From Thalassospira sp. TSL5-1 (lineage in GTDB: Bacteria > Pseudomonadota > Alphaproteobacteria > Rhodospirillales > Thalassospiraceae): 64,000 nt of DNA. The position numbers and the translations under genes were made by a program. Location: the NCBI RefSeq assembly GCF_001907695.1, contig NZ_KV880638.1, forward strand, positions 1,537,297 to 1,601,296. Reading direction: 5' to 3'. Under the pieces are notes generated by a model, which did no database searches, was not told where the DNA came from, and worked only from the letters and a program-made list of their open reading frames with translations. Of this stretch, positions 38,572-47,205 are shown one piece after another. Within the stretch, counting starts at the first letter, position 1, and each line of letters starts with the position of its first letter.

Positions 38572-39681
38572 TTATTTGGCCGGTTTACCGGTTTTTGCCG
38601 GGCGCAGCCAGGTGACATGGCCCATTTTGCGGCCCGGTTTGGCTTCGGCCTTGCCATAAAGGTGCAGTTTGGCATCCGGGTCGGACAAAATTGCCTGCCA
38701 GGCTTCGATATCCTCGCCCAGCAGGTTTTTCATCTCGGCATCCGAGTGATTTTCCGGGTCGCCCAGCGGCAGGCCGCAAACGGCACGGATGAACTGTTCA
38801 AACTGGCTGGTGACACAGGCATCAATCGTCCAGTGGCCGGAATTGTGCGGGCGCGGGGCAACTTCGTTAACCAGCAGTTTGCCATCGCGGGTGACAAACA
38901 TTTCCACAGCGAGAAGGCCGATAAAGTCCATTTTTTCGGCCAGAATTTTGGCGATTTTTTCGGCTTCACTACGCAGGGCCGGGCGGATATGTGCCGGGGC
39001 GATGGTCACGTCAAGGATATGGTTGGCATGGCGGTTTTCCACTGGGCAGAAACAGGCCATTTTGCCATCAATCCCGCGTGCCACAATCACGGAAAGCTCG
39101 CGTTCAAAATCAACAAAGCCTTCAAGGATGGCTTCGCTACCATTCATGTCCACCCAGGCAGAGGCCAGGTTGGTTTCATCGGTGATTTTAACCTGCCCCT
39201 TGCCGTCATACCCCATTTCGGTGGTTTTCAAAACCGACGGGCGGCCCAGCTTGGCAACAGCCTCTTCCAGATCTGCGAGCGAGCGCACAGCGGCAAACGG
39301 GGCGGTGCCAATACCATGTTCGTTACAGAAGGTTTTTTCGCGCAGGCGGTTTTGTGAAATATGCAGGCACTGCCAGCCCGGACGGACCGGGACAATGCCC
39401 GAGAGCAGCTTGACCGCATCATAGGGGACATTCTCGAACTCGAATGTCACGACATCGACGCTATTGGCGAATTCCTTCAGGGCGGTGAAGTCGGTATAGT
39501 CGGCCACGGTGGCCTTGTCGCACACCTGCTCGGTCGGGCTGTCTTTTCCGGGGCCAAAGACATGGACGCGGTATCCCAGCTCTGCCGCACACAGGGCGGC
39601 CATGCGGCCCAGTTGCCCATTGCCCATAATGCCAATGGTGCTGCCAGGCGCAATGATGCGTTTGTCAAAGTCGTTGGTCAT
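38572..39681 (-). CDS. purK: 5-(carboxyamino)imidazole ribonucleotide synthase PurK
   Basis: ATP-grasp enzyme that carboxylates AIR to N5-CAIR in purine synthesis. 369 residues: GIMGNGQLGRMAALCAAELGYRV (N-terminal Rossmann), VLKTTEMGYDGKGQVKI (ATP-grasp), RELSVIVARG and VNEVAPRPHNSGHWTIDAC (metal/ATP site). ATG 39681. Works with PurE just upstream on the same strand; a terminator lies between them (39809-39833), so purK may have its own promoter or be expressed by read-through. Confidence 0.96.
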   Translation of the reverse strand: MTNDFDKRIIAPGSTIGIMGNGQLGRMAALCAAELGYRVHVFGPGKDSPTEQVCDKATVADYTDFTALKEFANSVDVVTFEFENVPYDAVKLLSGIVPVRPGWQCLHISQNRLREKTFCNEHGIGTAPFAAVRSLADLEEAVAKLGRPSVLKTTEMGYDGKGQVKITDETNLASAWVDMNGSEAILEGFVDFERELSVIVARGIDGKMACFCPVENRHANHILDVTIAPAHIRPALRSEAEKIAKILAEKMDFIGLLAVEMFVTRDGKLLVNEVAPRPHNSGHWTIDACVTSQFEQFIRAVCGLPLGDPENHSDAEMKNLLGEDIEAWQAILSDPDAKLHLYGKAEAKPGRKMGHVTWLRPAKTGKPAK

Positions 39682-39808
39682 GAAATCCTCGGATTGGAAC
39701 GGCCAGTCAGGGCAGGGTTATTGTGATCGGGTATCGAAAGGCGGTGTTCGCGCTTTTGAAACCGGCGGGCACTATATCGCGCCTGCGTCAAAATACACAT
39801 ACGCAAAA

Positions 39809-39833
39809 ATGGCGCATCTTGGGGATGCGCCAT
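39809..39833 (-). terminator. Intrinsic terminator between purE and purK
   Basis: Perfect 10-bp arms ATGGCGCATC / GATGCGCCAT on the minus strand with a 5-base loop, followed by TTTTTGCG. It lies just after the purE stop and before purK. Confidence 0.8.
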
Positions 39834-39846
39834 ATCGGCCCGATTA

Positions 39847-40347
39847 TCAGCTTGCCGGGTCAACCGGTTCTTCGGCAACGGCATCGGTCTGGCTTTGGCG
39901 CCAGGCATCCAGGCGCTCGGCCAGGGCGTCATCCATCAGGGCCATGATGCCAGCGGCCATCAGCCCGGCATTTTTTGCCCCGGCAGCCCCAATGGCAAGG
40001 GTTCCCACCGGCACGCCACCGGGCATTTGCACGATGGAAAGCAGGCTGTCCATACCCTTGAGCGCGCGGCTTTGCACCGGAACACCAAGCACGGGAAGTG
40101 GTGTCATGGCCGCCGTCATGCCGGGCAGATGGGCGGCACCGCCCGCGCCGGCGATGATGACCTTCAAACCACGGGATTTGGCGGTTTTGGCATAGTCAAC
40201 CAAACGGTCCGGAGTGCGATGGGCCGAAACGATTTTCGTTTCATAGGCGACCCCCAGCGTATCAAGAATATCGGCCGCGTTTTTCATGGTTTCCCAGTCA
40301 GACTGACTACCCATGATAATGCCGATTGCCGGGCGGGGTTCGCTCAT
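39847..40347 (-). CDS. purE: N5-carboxyaminoimidazole ribonucleotide mutase PurE
   Basis: Class I PurE, converting N5-CAIR to CAIR. 166 residues: [31 protein letters not shown] (active-site His/Ala/Arg), [14 protein letters not shown] and [26 protein letters not shown]. Start ATG 40347 matches the conserved N terminus; the open frame continues upstream to 40488 without family resemblance. C-terminal tail slightly extended (AEEPVDPAS). Confidence 0.95.
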   Translation of the reverse strand: MSEPRPAIGIIMGSQSDWETMKNAADILDTLGVAYETKIVSAHRTPDRLVDYAKTAKSRGLKVIIAGAGGAAHLPGMTAAMTPLPVLGVPVQSRALKGMDSLLSIVQMPGGVPVGTLAIGAAGAKNAGLMAAGIMALMDDALAERLDAWRQSQTDAVAEEPVDPAS

Positions 40348-40653
40348 GATGGGGCTCCGTTTCTCTGCTGATTTGAGGCGTTGTTTTGTGAAGGCCGCAT
40401 TATAGGGAGGTCGTCCCGTCATGCAAGCGCAACGCCACTCTGTGCTGGGAAATGCCAATAAAAACGGCATCGGGGCGAAGAGGGGCAAAAACGCCCATAT
40501 TTTCGCCGAAATTCACCTTCACCCTCGCTGAGGTTGAATATCTATCAGTATAGTATTCTAGCAATGGATTTTAACCCCTGATTGTATTACGATGCAATAT
40601 GGAATAATGCCAGTCAGGTCGTTCCAGAACGCAGGTAGCGCGAGAACCCGGAC
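40348..40653. other. Divergent intergenic region purE / GGDEF-like gene
   Basis: 306 bp with promoters for both neighbours. AT-rich near 40540-40610 (TATAGTATTC, TAATGCC). No gene or clear regulatory RNA seen. Confidence 0.5.
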
Positions 40654-41514
40654 ATGAAAGTCACAGAACCCAGGATGACACTGTCATCCTACGGTGCCGG
40701 TTCCGAAGGAAGGAACCCCGCCGCAAGACAGGCCATTCAGGCCGCCCAGGCATATGGTCGTGCCACGCCCGATGGCGATGGTGGTGGTTCGTCGTCCTCT
40801 GGTCAGGATCATTCTGCTGATAAGCGGGGCCCTTTTGGCGAGGGGGCGTCTGGTGGCTCTGGTGGTGCTGGTCGTGATCCGGTGGATGCGGCCAATCTTT
40901 TGGGAATACCCTCCGATCAGATAACACCAGCGGTGGAACGGGCCCTTTCGCGCCTGATGTCGCGGGTGGATACGCTGGTCACACAGCTTGAAACCGTGCA
41001 GAAACACCAGCAGGAACTGGCGCGTAAATCGGTGCAGGACCCGTTTACCGGCCTGCTGTCGCGGCCGTCTTTCATGCAAATTCTGGAAAATGAAATTGCG
41101 GTGTCACCGCCGCCTGCATTGCCCCGTTGTCTTTTGCTGTGCGAAATTGCCGATCTTGATACCCTTTCCAAGACACACGGGCAGTCCTGCAAGGACGCGA
41201 TGATTGCGCAGCTGGCCGAATTTTTACGGTTATATATCCAGCCGCCCCATCAGGTGGGTTATCTGGGCTGCAACGATTTTGCAGCCCTGCTGTATAATGT
41301 GGATGCTGCCGAAGGCTGGCGTCGCACCCAGGCGATCAGCGACCGGCTGCATCGGGCAACCTATTTCTGGGATGGTCAGCCGGTTGAATACCGGCTGGTT
41401 TTTGGGGTCTATCAAATTGGTCCCGGGGAATCCCTGACCACGGTGATGGGTGGGGTTGACCGCGAATTGCGCTATTCACTGGCGCGTATACAAGGCACAT
41501 CCAGCCCGGAATAA
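40654..41514 (+). CDS. Degenerate GGDEF-domain protein
   Basis: 286 residues. A Gly/Ser-rich N-terminal region (20-80) and a helical segment (about 85-125, ending KHQQELARKSVQDPF) lead into a GGDEF fold: DPFTGLLSRPSF, LLCEIADLDTLSKTHGQSCKDAMI and the signature-loop position YLGCNDFAALLY, where GGDEF is GCNDF. Metal and GTP residues are not conserved, so it is unlikely to make cyclic di-GMP and may act as a GTP or c-di-GMP sensor or adaptor. No membrane helix. Converges on a YdcH gene. Confidence 0.75.
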   Translation: MKVTEPRMTLSSYGAGSEGRNPAARQAIQAAQAYGRATPDGDGGGSSSSGQDHSADKRGPFGEGASGGSGGAGRDPVDAANLLGIPSDQITPAVERALSRLMSRVDTLVTQLETVQKHQQELARKSVQDPFTGLLSRPSFMQILENEIAVSPPPALPRCLLLCEIADLDTLSKTHGQSCKDAMIAQLAEFLRLYIQPPHQVGYLGCNDFAALLYNVDAAEGWRRTQAISDRLHRATYFWDGQPVEYRLVFGVYQIGPGESLTTVMGGVDRELRYSLARIQGTSSPE

Positions 41515-41655
41515 TCCGCACAGACTGAATTGACCCGGAATATACCGTTAAACGCATATGCGAGGGGCGAGCATAGGGGCACAGCGCAAGCATTTGATGT
41601 TGCGTTGCAAAAATATGGTCAGAAGCGGGAATTTGTGATCAATTCAGCCGTAAAA

Positions 41656-41862
41656 TCAGGCAATAATATCGGGCAGGATTTGCGACTCGGCATAGCGAAT
41701 CTCGTCCTTTAGGGCCAGTTTGCGTTTTTTTAGGCGGACAAGGCGCAATTGATCGTGGCGCGGATTACTTGCCATTTCGGCAATCGCGATGTCCAGGTCG
41801 CGGTGTTCCTCGCGCAGAGTAGCCAATTTTTTTTCAATCTCGATCTGATTGATTTCGTCCAT
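41656..41862 (-). CDS. YdcH/DUF465 family small protein (copy 1)
   Basis: 68 residues: MDEINQIEIEKKLATLREEH, then RHDQLRLVRLKKRKLALKDEI, the coiled-coil DUF465 pattern. Start ATG 41862 is at the family N terminus; the open frame runs upstream to 41931. Function unknown; abundant in alphaproteobacteria. A paralogue sits at 46510-46674. Divergent from pfkA. Confidence 0.8.
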   Translation of the reverse strand: MDEINQIEIEKKLATLREEHRDLDIAIAEMASNPRHDQLRLVRLKKRKLALKDEIRYAESQILPDIIA

Positions 41863-41997
41863 TTTTGATCCAGCTTCTTTGTCGACGCGAACAGTCTGCC
41901 ATACTATCAGAAAGCGGGCGTGAACCCACATGAATAATGTGCCGCCCCCATCGTCTGTTTTATAAAAACGATGAAAAACCGTTACGGGAGATGTCTG

Positions 41998-43104
41998 ATG
42001 CGGATCGGAATTTTAACCAGTGGTGGCGACTGTGCCGGGCTGAATGCCGTTATTCTGGCGGTGGTGCGCCGCGCCGTGCTGGGATATGGCTGGGATGTTG
42101 TTGGTATCCGGCAGGGCACACATGGTCTTTTGCAGCGCCCGCCCTCGGTCGTTCCCTTGAATGATTATGTCAATAACGATGGCATGTTGCGTTTGGGCGG
42201 CACCATTCTGGGCACGATCAACAAGGGTAATCCGTTTCATTATCCCATGCCCGATGGCAGCTTTGCCGACCGCTCCGACGAGGTCATTGCCGGTTACGAA
42301 GCCCTGGGACTGGATGCCCTGATCGGGGTTGGCGGGGATGGCAGCATGGCGATTTTGCGCCAGCTGGCACAAAAAGGCGGTATTAATTTGGTGGGAATTC
42401 CCAAAACCATTGATAACGACTTGGCCCATACCGAATATTCGGTTGGTTTTACCACGGCGGTCAATGTGGCGGTGGATGCGATGGACCGTTTGCAACCCAC
42501 CGCGGCCTCGCATGAACGCATTATGATCCTGGAGGTCATGGGCCGGGATGCCGGGCATATTGCCCTGTTTGCCGGCATTGCAGGTGGGGCGGATGTGATT
42601 TTGATCCCGGAAATGGATTATGACCTGGAAGACATGGCGCAGCATTGCCTGAATATTCGCAAACGCGGGCGCAACCATGCGCTGGTGATTGTTGCCGAGG
42701 CGATCAAAACCGATAAAGGCGATGCCGTGACATCGGGCCATGATGGACAAAAGGCGGTTTATGGTGGTGTCGGTCATTGGCTGGCGGAAAAACTGGGCGA
42801 ACGTACAGGCTGGGAAACCCGTGTGACGGTGCTGGGCCATGTGCAGCGCGGCGGTACACCTTCACCGCGTGACCGGTTGATTGCATCGACCTTTGGGGTG
42901 CACGCGGTTGACTTGATTGCGCAAGGAAAGTTTGACCGGGTTGTTGCCTGGCAGCAGCGCCGCGTTGTTGATGTGCCAATGGCCGACGTCATTACCGGCC
43001 CGCGCCTGGTTGATACCGGCGAAACGATGGTTGCGACCGCGATCGGGTTGGGGGCCTATATGGGCACGCCGCCCGAAACGAAAAGAACGGCCAAAACCGT
43101 TTAA
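41998..43104 (+). CDS. pfkA: 6-phosphofructokinase
   Basis: Phosphorylates fructose-6-phosphate to the 1,6-bisphosphate; glycolysis. 368 residues with GILTSGGDCAGLNAVI, GVGGDGSMAI (about 112), IPKTIDNDL (about 134) and MGRDAGHIALFAGIA. GGDGS fits ATP use, while the Lys in PKTIDND is typical of PPi-type and mixed group III enzymes, so phosphoryl donor preference is open. ATG 41998 has GGGAG upstream. Its 3' end faces the chemoreceptor gene across a hairpin at 43140. Confidence 0.92.
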   Translation: MRIGILTSGGDCAGLNAVILAVVRRAVLGYGWDVVGIRQGTHGLLQRPPSVVPLNDYVNNDGMLRLGGTILGTINKGNPFHYPMPDGSFADRSDEVIAGYEALGLDALIGVGGDGSMAILRQLAQKGGINLVGIPKTIDNDLAHTEYSVGFTTAVNVAVDAMDRLQPTAASHERIMILEVMGRDAGHIALFAGIAGGADVILIPEMDYDLEDMAQHCLNIRKRGRNHALVIVAEAIKTDKGDAVTSGHDGQKAVYGGVGHWLAEKLGERTGWETRVTVLGHVQRGGTPSPRDRLIASTFGVHAVDLIAQGKFDRVVAWQQRRVVDVPMADVITGPRLVDTGETMVATAIGLGAYMGTPPETKRTAKTV

Positions 43105-43139
43105 AGTATCCGTCTTGATCAGGCGCAAATCGCCTTAGG

Positions 43140-43175
43140 ATCAGGGCCGTTCCGTCCGCCGGAACCGGCCCTGAT
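43140..43175. terminator. Inverted repeat between pfkA and the FIST chemoreceptor
   Basis: ATCAGGGCC / GGCCCTGAT plus an inner TTCCG / CGGAA stem with a TCCGC loop, between converging genes. No T-run on either side, so it is a weak or factor-assisted terminator. Confidence 0.55.
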
Positions 43176-43176
43176 G

Positions 43177-45237
43177 TTAGGTATCAATGCGGCGCAGGCG
43201 TAGCAAATCGGCTTCCACCTGATCCATAACCGATTTTTGATCATGCGACATTTCACCAATGTCACCAACCACCCGGTTGATCTCGGAGAAGGAGGTAAAT
43301 AGAGCCTCTAGCTGGCCAAAAATCTGGTCGTAATCGCTTGAGGCCCGTGAAAGGCGTTCTTCGGAGGCGGCAATATGCTGGCCGAGGACCGTCATCGATT
43401 GTTCGACTTCCGTCAGCGAATCACGGGTTTTTTCAAGTGCCGATTTTGTATCCGAGGCGAGTGATCGTACTTCATTGGCGACAATTGCAAATGCCTTGCC
43501 TGCCTCACCGGCGCGGGCGGCCTCGATGGTGGCATTGAGTGAGAGCAGGTTGGTTTGGCTGGTAATGCCATCAATGATGCCGACAATGTCATTGAGACGC
43601 TGAACGACATTTGCAACCTTGGTGAATTCCTGTTCAAGCAGGCCATGTTGATCCGCTTGTGCGACGGATTGAATACGGGCGTGCATGTCCTGCTGCATGC
43701 TTTCAACACTTTCGCGCAGCTCGCCTGTTTGACTGACGATTTGGTCTAACTGGCTGCTTTGGTCAGAGGATTTTTCAATAAATTCGGTCAGACGTCCAAT
43801 CAGGAGCTGCCGCATATCATTGATCAACCCCTGGCGTTTCAGACGTGTTTCCGTAAAATAGCGGGAAAATCCGGCATATCTTAGCGGAAAGTCATGAACA
43901 TAACTGTCGCGGAATTCGCGGTTTTCCTCGGCTTTGAAAAAAACGATGGCGGTTAGTGTCTGGTTGACATTGATGCCCAGCAGTTCGCCGAATGTTGAAA
44001 AACCGGCAACGGGAATGTTCCAGGCGCCATCAAGCGCGGATAGGGCATTCTGATTGCCAAGGCGTCGTAAAATGCAGTCATTCAGGATGGCCGCGATGGG
44101 TTTGGGCTTGTCTTTGAGGAAATCCGCCATGTCATCACGGGTTTGCCGGGCAAAATCTGTTGCTTTAAGCAAATGAAGCTCGTCACCGGGACTTACATCA
44201 CAATAGAAGTTTACGACATTGGCCGCAAAATCAATTTCGGCGACGGAGCGCACAAAATATTCGCCATTGAGGCGCACCGCAAATGTATAACCCTGAAGAC
44301 TGTGTTCCAAATTGTCCCGCCGACATTTCATCATGTCGCACAGGGCATCAATAATCGGAATGACCTCAAGCGTATCAACATTGACGGCGGATTTTGCCTG
44401 GCGCAACTCTGTACTTGCTTCAATGATAACAAGTGATTTTCCCGTGGCCTTGAAATTTTGTGATTTCAGGATGCCATAATTCACCTGTTTGGTGGTTTTG
44501 GCAAAAAGGATAACGGCGTGGTTTTCCAATACTTGCTTGCCATCGAAAAGCAGCGTTTTTTGGAAATCCAGCTTTCCGCCTGCCGAACCGCCGATAAAGA
44601 TGCACGGGAACCGGTTACATTTATAAACGGCTTCCATGAAATAGTTTTCGGAAGCAGACAACCCGTCAATGAAGGTAAGTGCAAAGGTATCGCGGGCATC
44701 AATGTCAAAAGGAACGCGCACCTGCTGAAGGTTCTGTTCAATTTCTTTTACGCGCTGATCATGTGACTTTGATGGTTTGCCGGACCTGATATCGGTATTC
44801 GCCAGATTGATGCTGTGGATCGAGATTTGATCAAATATGTCCGGCCCGAACACCTGCATCACGACATTGTCCCATCCGTCTTTGGCCGCGCAATACAACT
44901 TTTCCTGTGCCGTGTTGTTTGTGTTGCAAAGTTCCCCTGCCGTTGTTGTTGCGATAACGGTGGCTCCGGCACATAAACGACTGATTTTGTTGATAATGCC
45001 AGGAAAATCGAGATATGGAGATACAAGAACCAGAACAAGATGGGCATTTTGTCCATTGAAACGGAAGCTGTCTTCGGAAAGCCCGGACAAATGCGAATTG
45101 GTGTTTAAAACACGAATATATTCAGTCTTTATTATTGTTTTTTGCTTGGTTTTGTCTTCGTCATATACTGGTTCGCTCTTGTTTGTTAGTGATGTATCTG
45201 CAGTTTTTTGAGAACGTTTTTGCAGAAAATTGAACAT
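43177..45237 (-). CDS. Soluble FIST-domain methyl-accepting chemotaxis protein
   Basis: About 686 residues, no transmembrane helix. N-terminal FIST_N (about 70-285: [46 protein letters not shown]) and FIST_C domains, thought to sense small ligands such as amino acids, are followed by a C-terminal MCP signalling module (about 480-686) with the conserved hairpin tip [20 protein letters not shown] and [20 protein letters not shown]. It should feed a CheA/CheW array from the cytoplasm. ATG 45237 (MFNFLQKRS) is preceded by GAGGGTGGGG; the open frame runs further upstream to 45336. Confidence 0.88.
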   Translation of the reverse strand: MFNFLQKRSQKTADTSLTNKSEPVYDEDKTKQKTIIKTEYIRVLNTNSHLSGLSEDSFRFNGQNAHLVLVLVSPYLDFPGIINKISRLCAGATVIATTTAGELCNTNNTAQEKLYCAAKDGWDNVVMQVFGPDIFDQISIHSINLANTDIRSGKPSKSHDQRVKEIEQNLQQVRVPFDIDARDTFALTFIDGLSASENYFMEAVYKCNRFPCIFIGGSAGGKLDFQKTLLFDGKQVLENHAVILFAKTTKQVNYGILKSQNFKATGKSLVIIEASTELRQAKSAVNVDTLEVIPIIDALCDMMKCRRDNLEHSLQGYTFAVRLNGEYFVRSVAEIDFAANVVNFYCDVSPGDELHLLKATDFARQTRDDMADFLKDKPKPIAAILNDCILRRLGNQNALSALDGAWNIPVAGFSTFGELLGINVNQTLTAIVFFKAEENREFRDSYVHDFPLRYAGFSRYFTETRLKRQGLINDMRQLLIGRLTEFIEKSSDQSSQLDQIVSQTGELRESVESMQQDMHARIQSVAQADQHGLLEQEFTKVANVVQRLNDIVGIIDGITSQTNLLSLNATIEAARAGEAGKAFAIVANEVRSLASDTKSALEKTRDSLTEVEQSMTVLGQHIAASEERLSRASSDYDQIFGQLEALFTSFSEINRVVGDIGEMSHDQKSVMDQVEADLLRLRRIDT

Positions 45238-45465
45238 TGTCCCCACCCTCATTGTGTAGCACAGCAGCCAGGCCCGTACTGAGTGCGGTATCCCCAGTCT
45301 GCATGGTGATATTTGGTTTGAATTATAGGTTCTCAAGAAGGCGGGGTGATGCTTTATATCAATCCTTGGTTAAAACGGGCCAATTCCAGCGAAAATAACA
45401 GGTTCATTGAACCGGATTTGCGCTAATATCGATCTCTTAAAAACAAAAATGCCGAAGGGACGTTG

Positions 45466-45978
45466 ATGCCCGTTATGGCAAATAAAGCAGAGCCGAGCAG
45501 AATGGACGCCAAAGCATTGTGGAACTTTACGGTTGCCTTTTACGGGCGGCCGGGTGTGGCCCCTATGTGCCTGTCATTGCAGGATAAATGTGGGCTGGAT
45601 GTTAATTTGTTGCTGTTCTTGGCCTGGCTTGGTTTGCAGGACAAGGCTCCGCACAGCATTTCCGCACTGGAAGATGCGGTGCGGGCCTGGCGCGAAAATG
45701 TTATTTCGCCTTTGCGTGCAACCCGACGTTATTTACGCGATGATCCTTCTGTTGGGGTGCAGGCCCTGCGTGAGCAGCTTAAGAAGGATGAACTGGTTGC
45801 CGAACGGCTGGAGCAGGAAATTCTGATCGCTGCGGTTGAGGTGATCCCCGCCAACCAGGATCGCACTGCGCCCATGCGAGCGTATCTTTCGCCCACCCGC
45901 TTTGACCTGAGCCAGGATGAATGTAACGAAGCCCTGCGTTTCCTGATTGGTCAATTGGCACGGGTTGATGCAGGCTGA
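45466..45978 (+). CDS. TIGR02444 family protein
   Basis: 170 residues: ALWNFTVAFYGRPGVAPMCLSLQDKCGLDVNLLLFLAWLG, then RATRRYLRDD and a helical C terminus. Matches TIGR02444, a proteobacterial family of unknown function with a conserved CLxLQDxxGxDVN motif. ATG 45466 has GAAGGGA upstream; TTG 45463 precedes it directly. Divergent from the FIST chemoreceptor. Confidence 0.75.
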   Translation: MPVMANKAEPSRMDAKALWNFTVAFYGRPGVAPMCLSLQDKCGLDVNLLLFLAWLGLQDKAPHSISALEDAVRAWRENVISPLRATRRYLRDDPSVGVQALREQLKKDELVAERLEQEILIAAVEVIPANQDRTAPMRAYLSPTRFDLSQDECNEALRFLIGQLARVDAG

Positions 45979-46509
45979 GATTTTGCTTGGCGACCAATTC
46001 TTTTGCCCGATTTTGATCCTGGATGGGGCGGTGTGATGTGAACGGCACATCTTGGGTTAAGCGGTGCCAGTGTGCCTTTGGGTTGATTATGATCCGCGAC
46101 TCGTGAAATCACAGGGTGAGTGGGCGCAGGATGGCGCAAAATCCGTTTATTTATGAGGGTTTTGGCGTAGGGCCGGGCAATGGTTTTCTTGTCGAAATGG
46201 CGTGTCGTTTGGTGAAAACTTATTGAAAATAATGGATTTTTTATAGTCTTTGTTTTCTCGTCCGTACGCATTGCCCCGGTAGGGATTGATCGTAGGCGTG
46301 TGATAACTCGGGAGTTTGTGTGAAGAAAATCACATTGTTATAGAGGGCTCCGAAGTCACTGAAAATCGGTCGATAATTGCGTTTTTTGCGACAGGTTATT
46401 AGCCAGCGACCGATAAAATTGCACAAAACATGCGCGGAAAGACTGGCAATTACGTTACAGAATTACTACCATTTTGGTGTGGGTAATGTCAGGAATGAGG
46501 AGTAGGCGA
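45979..46509. other. Gap between the TIGR02444 gene and YdcH copy 2
   Basis: 531 bp. Carries the promoter at 46316-46344 and an AT-rich stretch around 46200-46260. No gene, repeat or RNA family recognised. Confidence 0.5.
46316..46344 (+). promoter_or_regulatory. Predicted sigma-70-type promoter upstream of YdcH copy 2
   Basis: TTGTGT, a 17-bp spacer, then TATAGA. It faces the small YdcH gene 166 bp downstream, giving a long leader of about 160 bases. Confidence 0.45.
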
Positions 46510-46674
46510 ATGAGCGTTCAATCCCATATCGAAGCTCTCACTGCCAAACATGCCACGCTCGAGCAGGAGCTCCATGCGGAGCAATGTCGACCGTCCCCTG
46601 ATCTAACGCGCATTACAAGTATCAAACGGCGCAAACTTGAAATCAAAGACGAAATCAGTCGGATCACTCATTAA
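46510..46674 (+). CDS. YdcH/DUF465 family small protein (copy 2)
   Basis: 54 residues: MSVQSHIEALTAKHATLEQE, then LTRITSIKRRKLEIKDEISRI. Same coiled-coil LxxEH / (K/R)RxKLxxKDEI pattern as copy 1 but shorter. ATG 46510 has GAGGAG about 9 bp upstream. The leader is unusually long. Confidence 0.72.
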   Translation: MSVQSHIEALTAKHATLEQELHAEQCRPSPDLTRITSIKRRKLEIKDEISRITH

Positions 46675-47205
46675 AAAGGATGATGCTGTTTTTGGTAAAA
46701 GTGCCGTGGATTTGAACCATCACACGTAGCTTTTGCCGATGTAAAGAACACCCCTTTTACGCCGCCTCCGGTTTGTGCCCACACCGTGAGGCGGCAAATA
46801 TGTTCGGGCTGCTTATTTCGGCCCGTTCTTCTGGTCTGTTATGCCTGCCTGTTACAGGGATAACGCCGCTTTCATAAAACCTGTCACGCTGCTTTGATCA
46901 AGGCTGTTACAATTCGTCCTTTGGTAAAGATAGGCGACGCGATACACTTCTTTTCATCAGCCGGTTGCCCAACTGGCCGTGGTCCCAATTCCCTTCTTTT
47001 CTTCCTTAATGCTCACATTTTGCGCGTGACGCTGTTGTTCCTCCGGGATCGACCAATGTCTAAGGGAAGTGCTGACAATAAATCGGTATTATGATGCGGA
47101 ATTATCGGGCCATCGCGAAACCGGTATTGCCCCCGATGTGAAGGGAGGCAAAATCCGGGTACCAAAAATGGTCAAAATGACCGCAAAGCGGGAGGAAAAA
47201 CGCCA
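46675..47205. other. Gap between YdcH copy 2 and prpE
   Basis: 531 bp. A large hairpin at 46761-46795 (GCCGCCTC / GAGGCGGC with nested CGGT / ACCG) has no T-run. Open frames at 46894-47094 and 47069-47314 lack family resemblance and sit partly over prpE. The prpE promoter was not identified. Confidence 0.5.
46761..46795. repeat. Strong nested hairpin upstream of prpE
   Basis: 8-bp perfect outer arms plus a 4-bp inner arm (CGGT / ACCG); no T-run. Either the end of the YdcH transcript or a leader structure. Confidence 0.45.

Noticed and set aside
46450..46509. 6S RNA near purE/purK or elsewhere in the window
   Set aside because: No sequence with the 6S central bubble and flanking stems was recognised.
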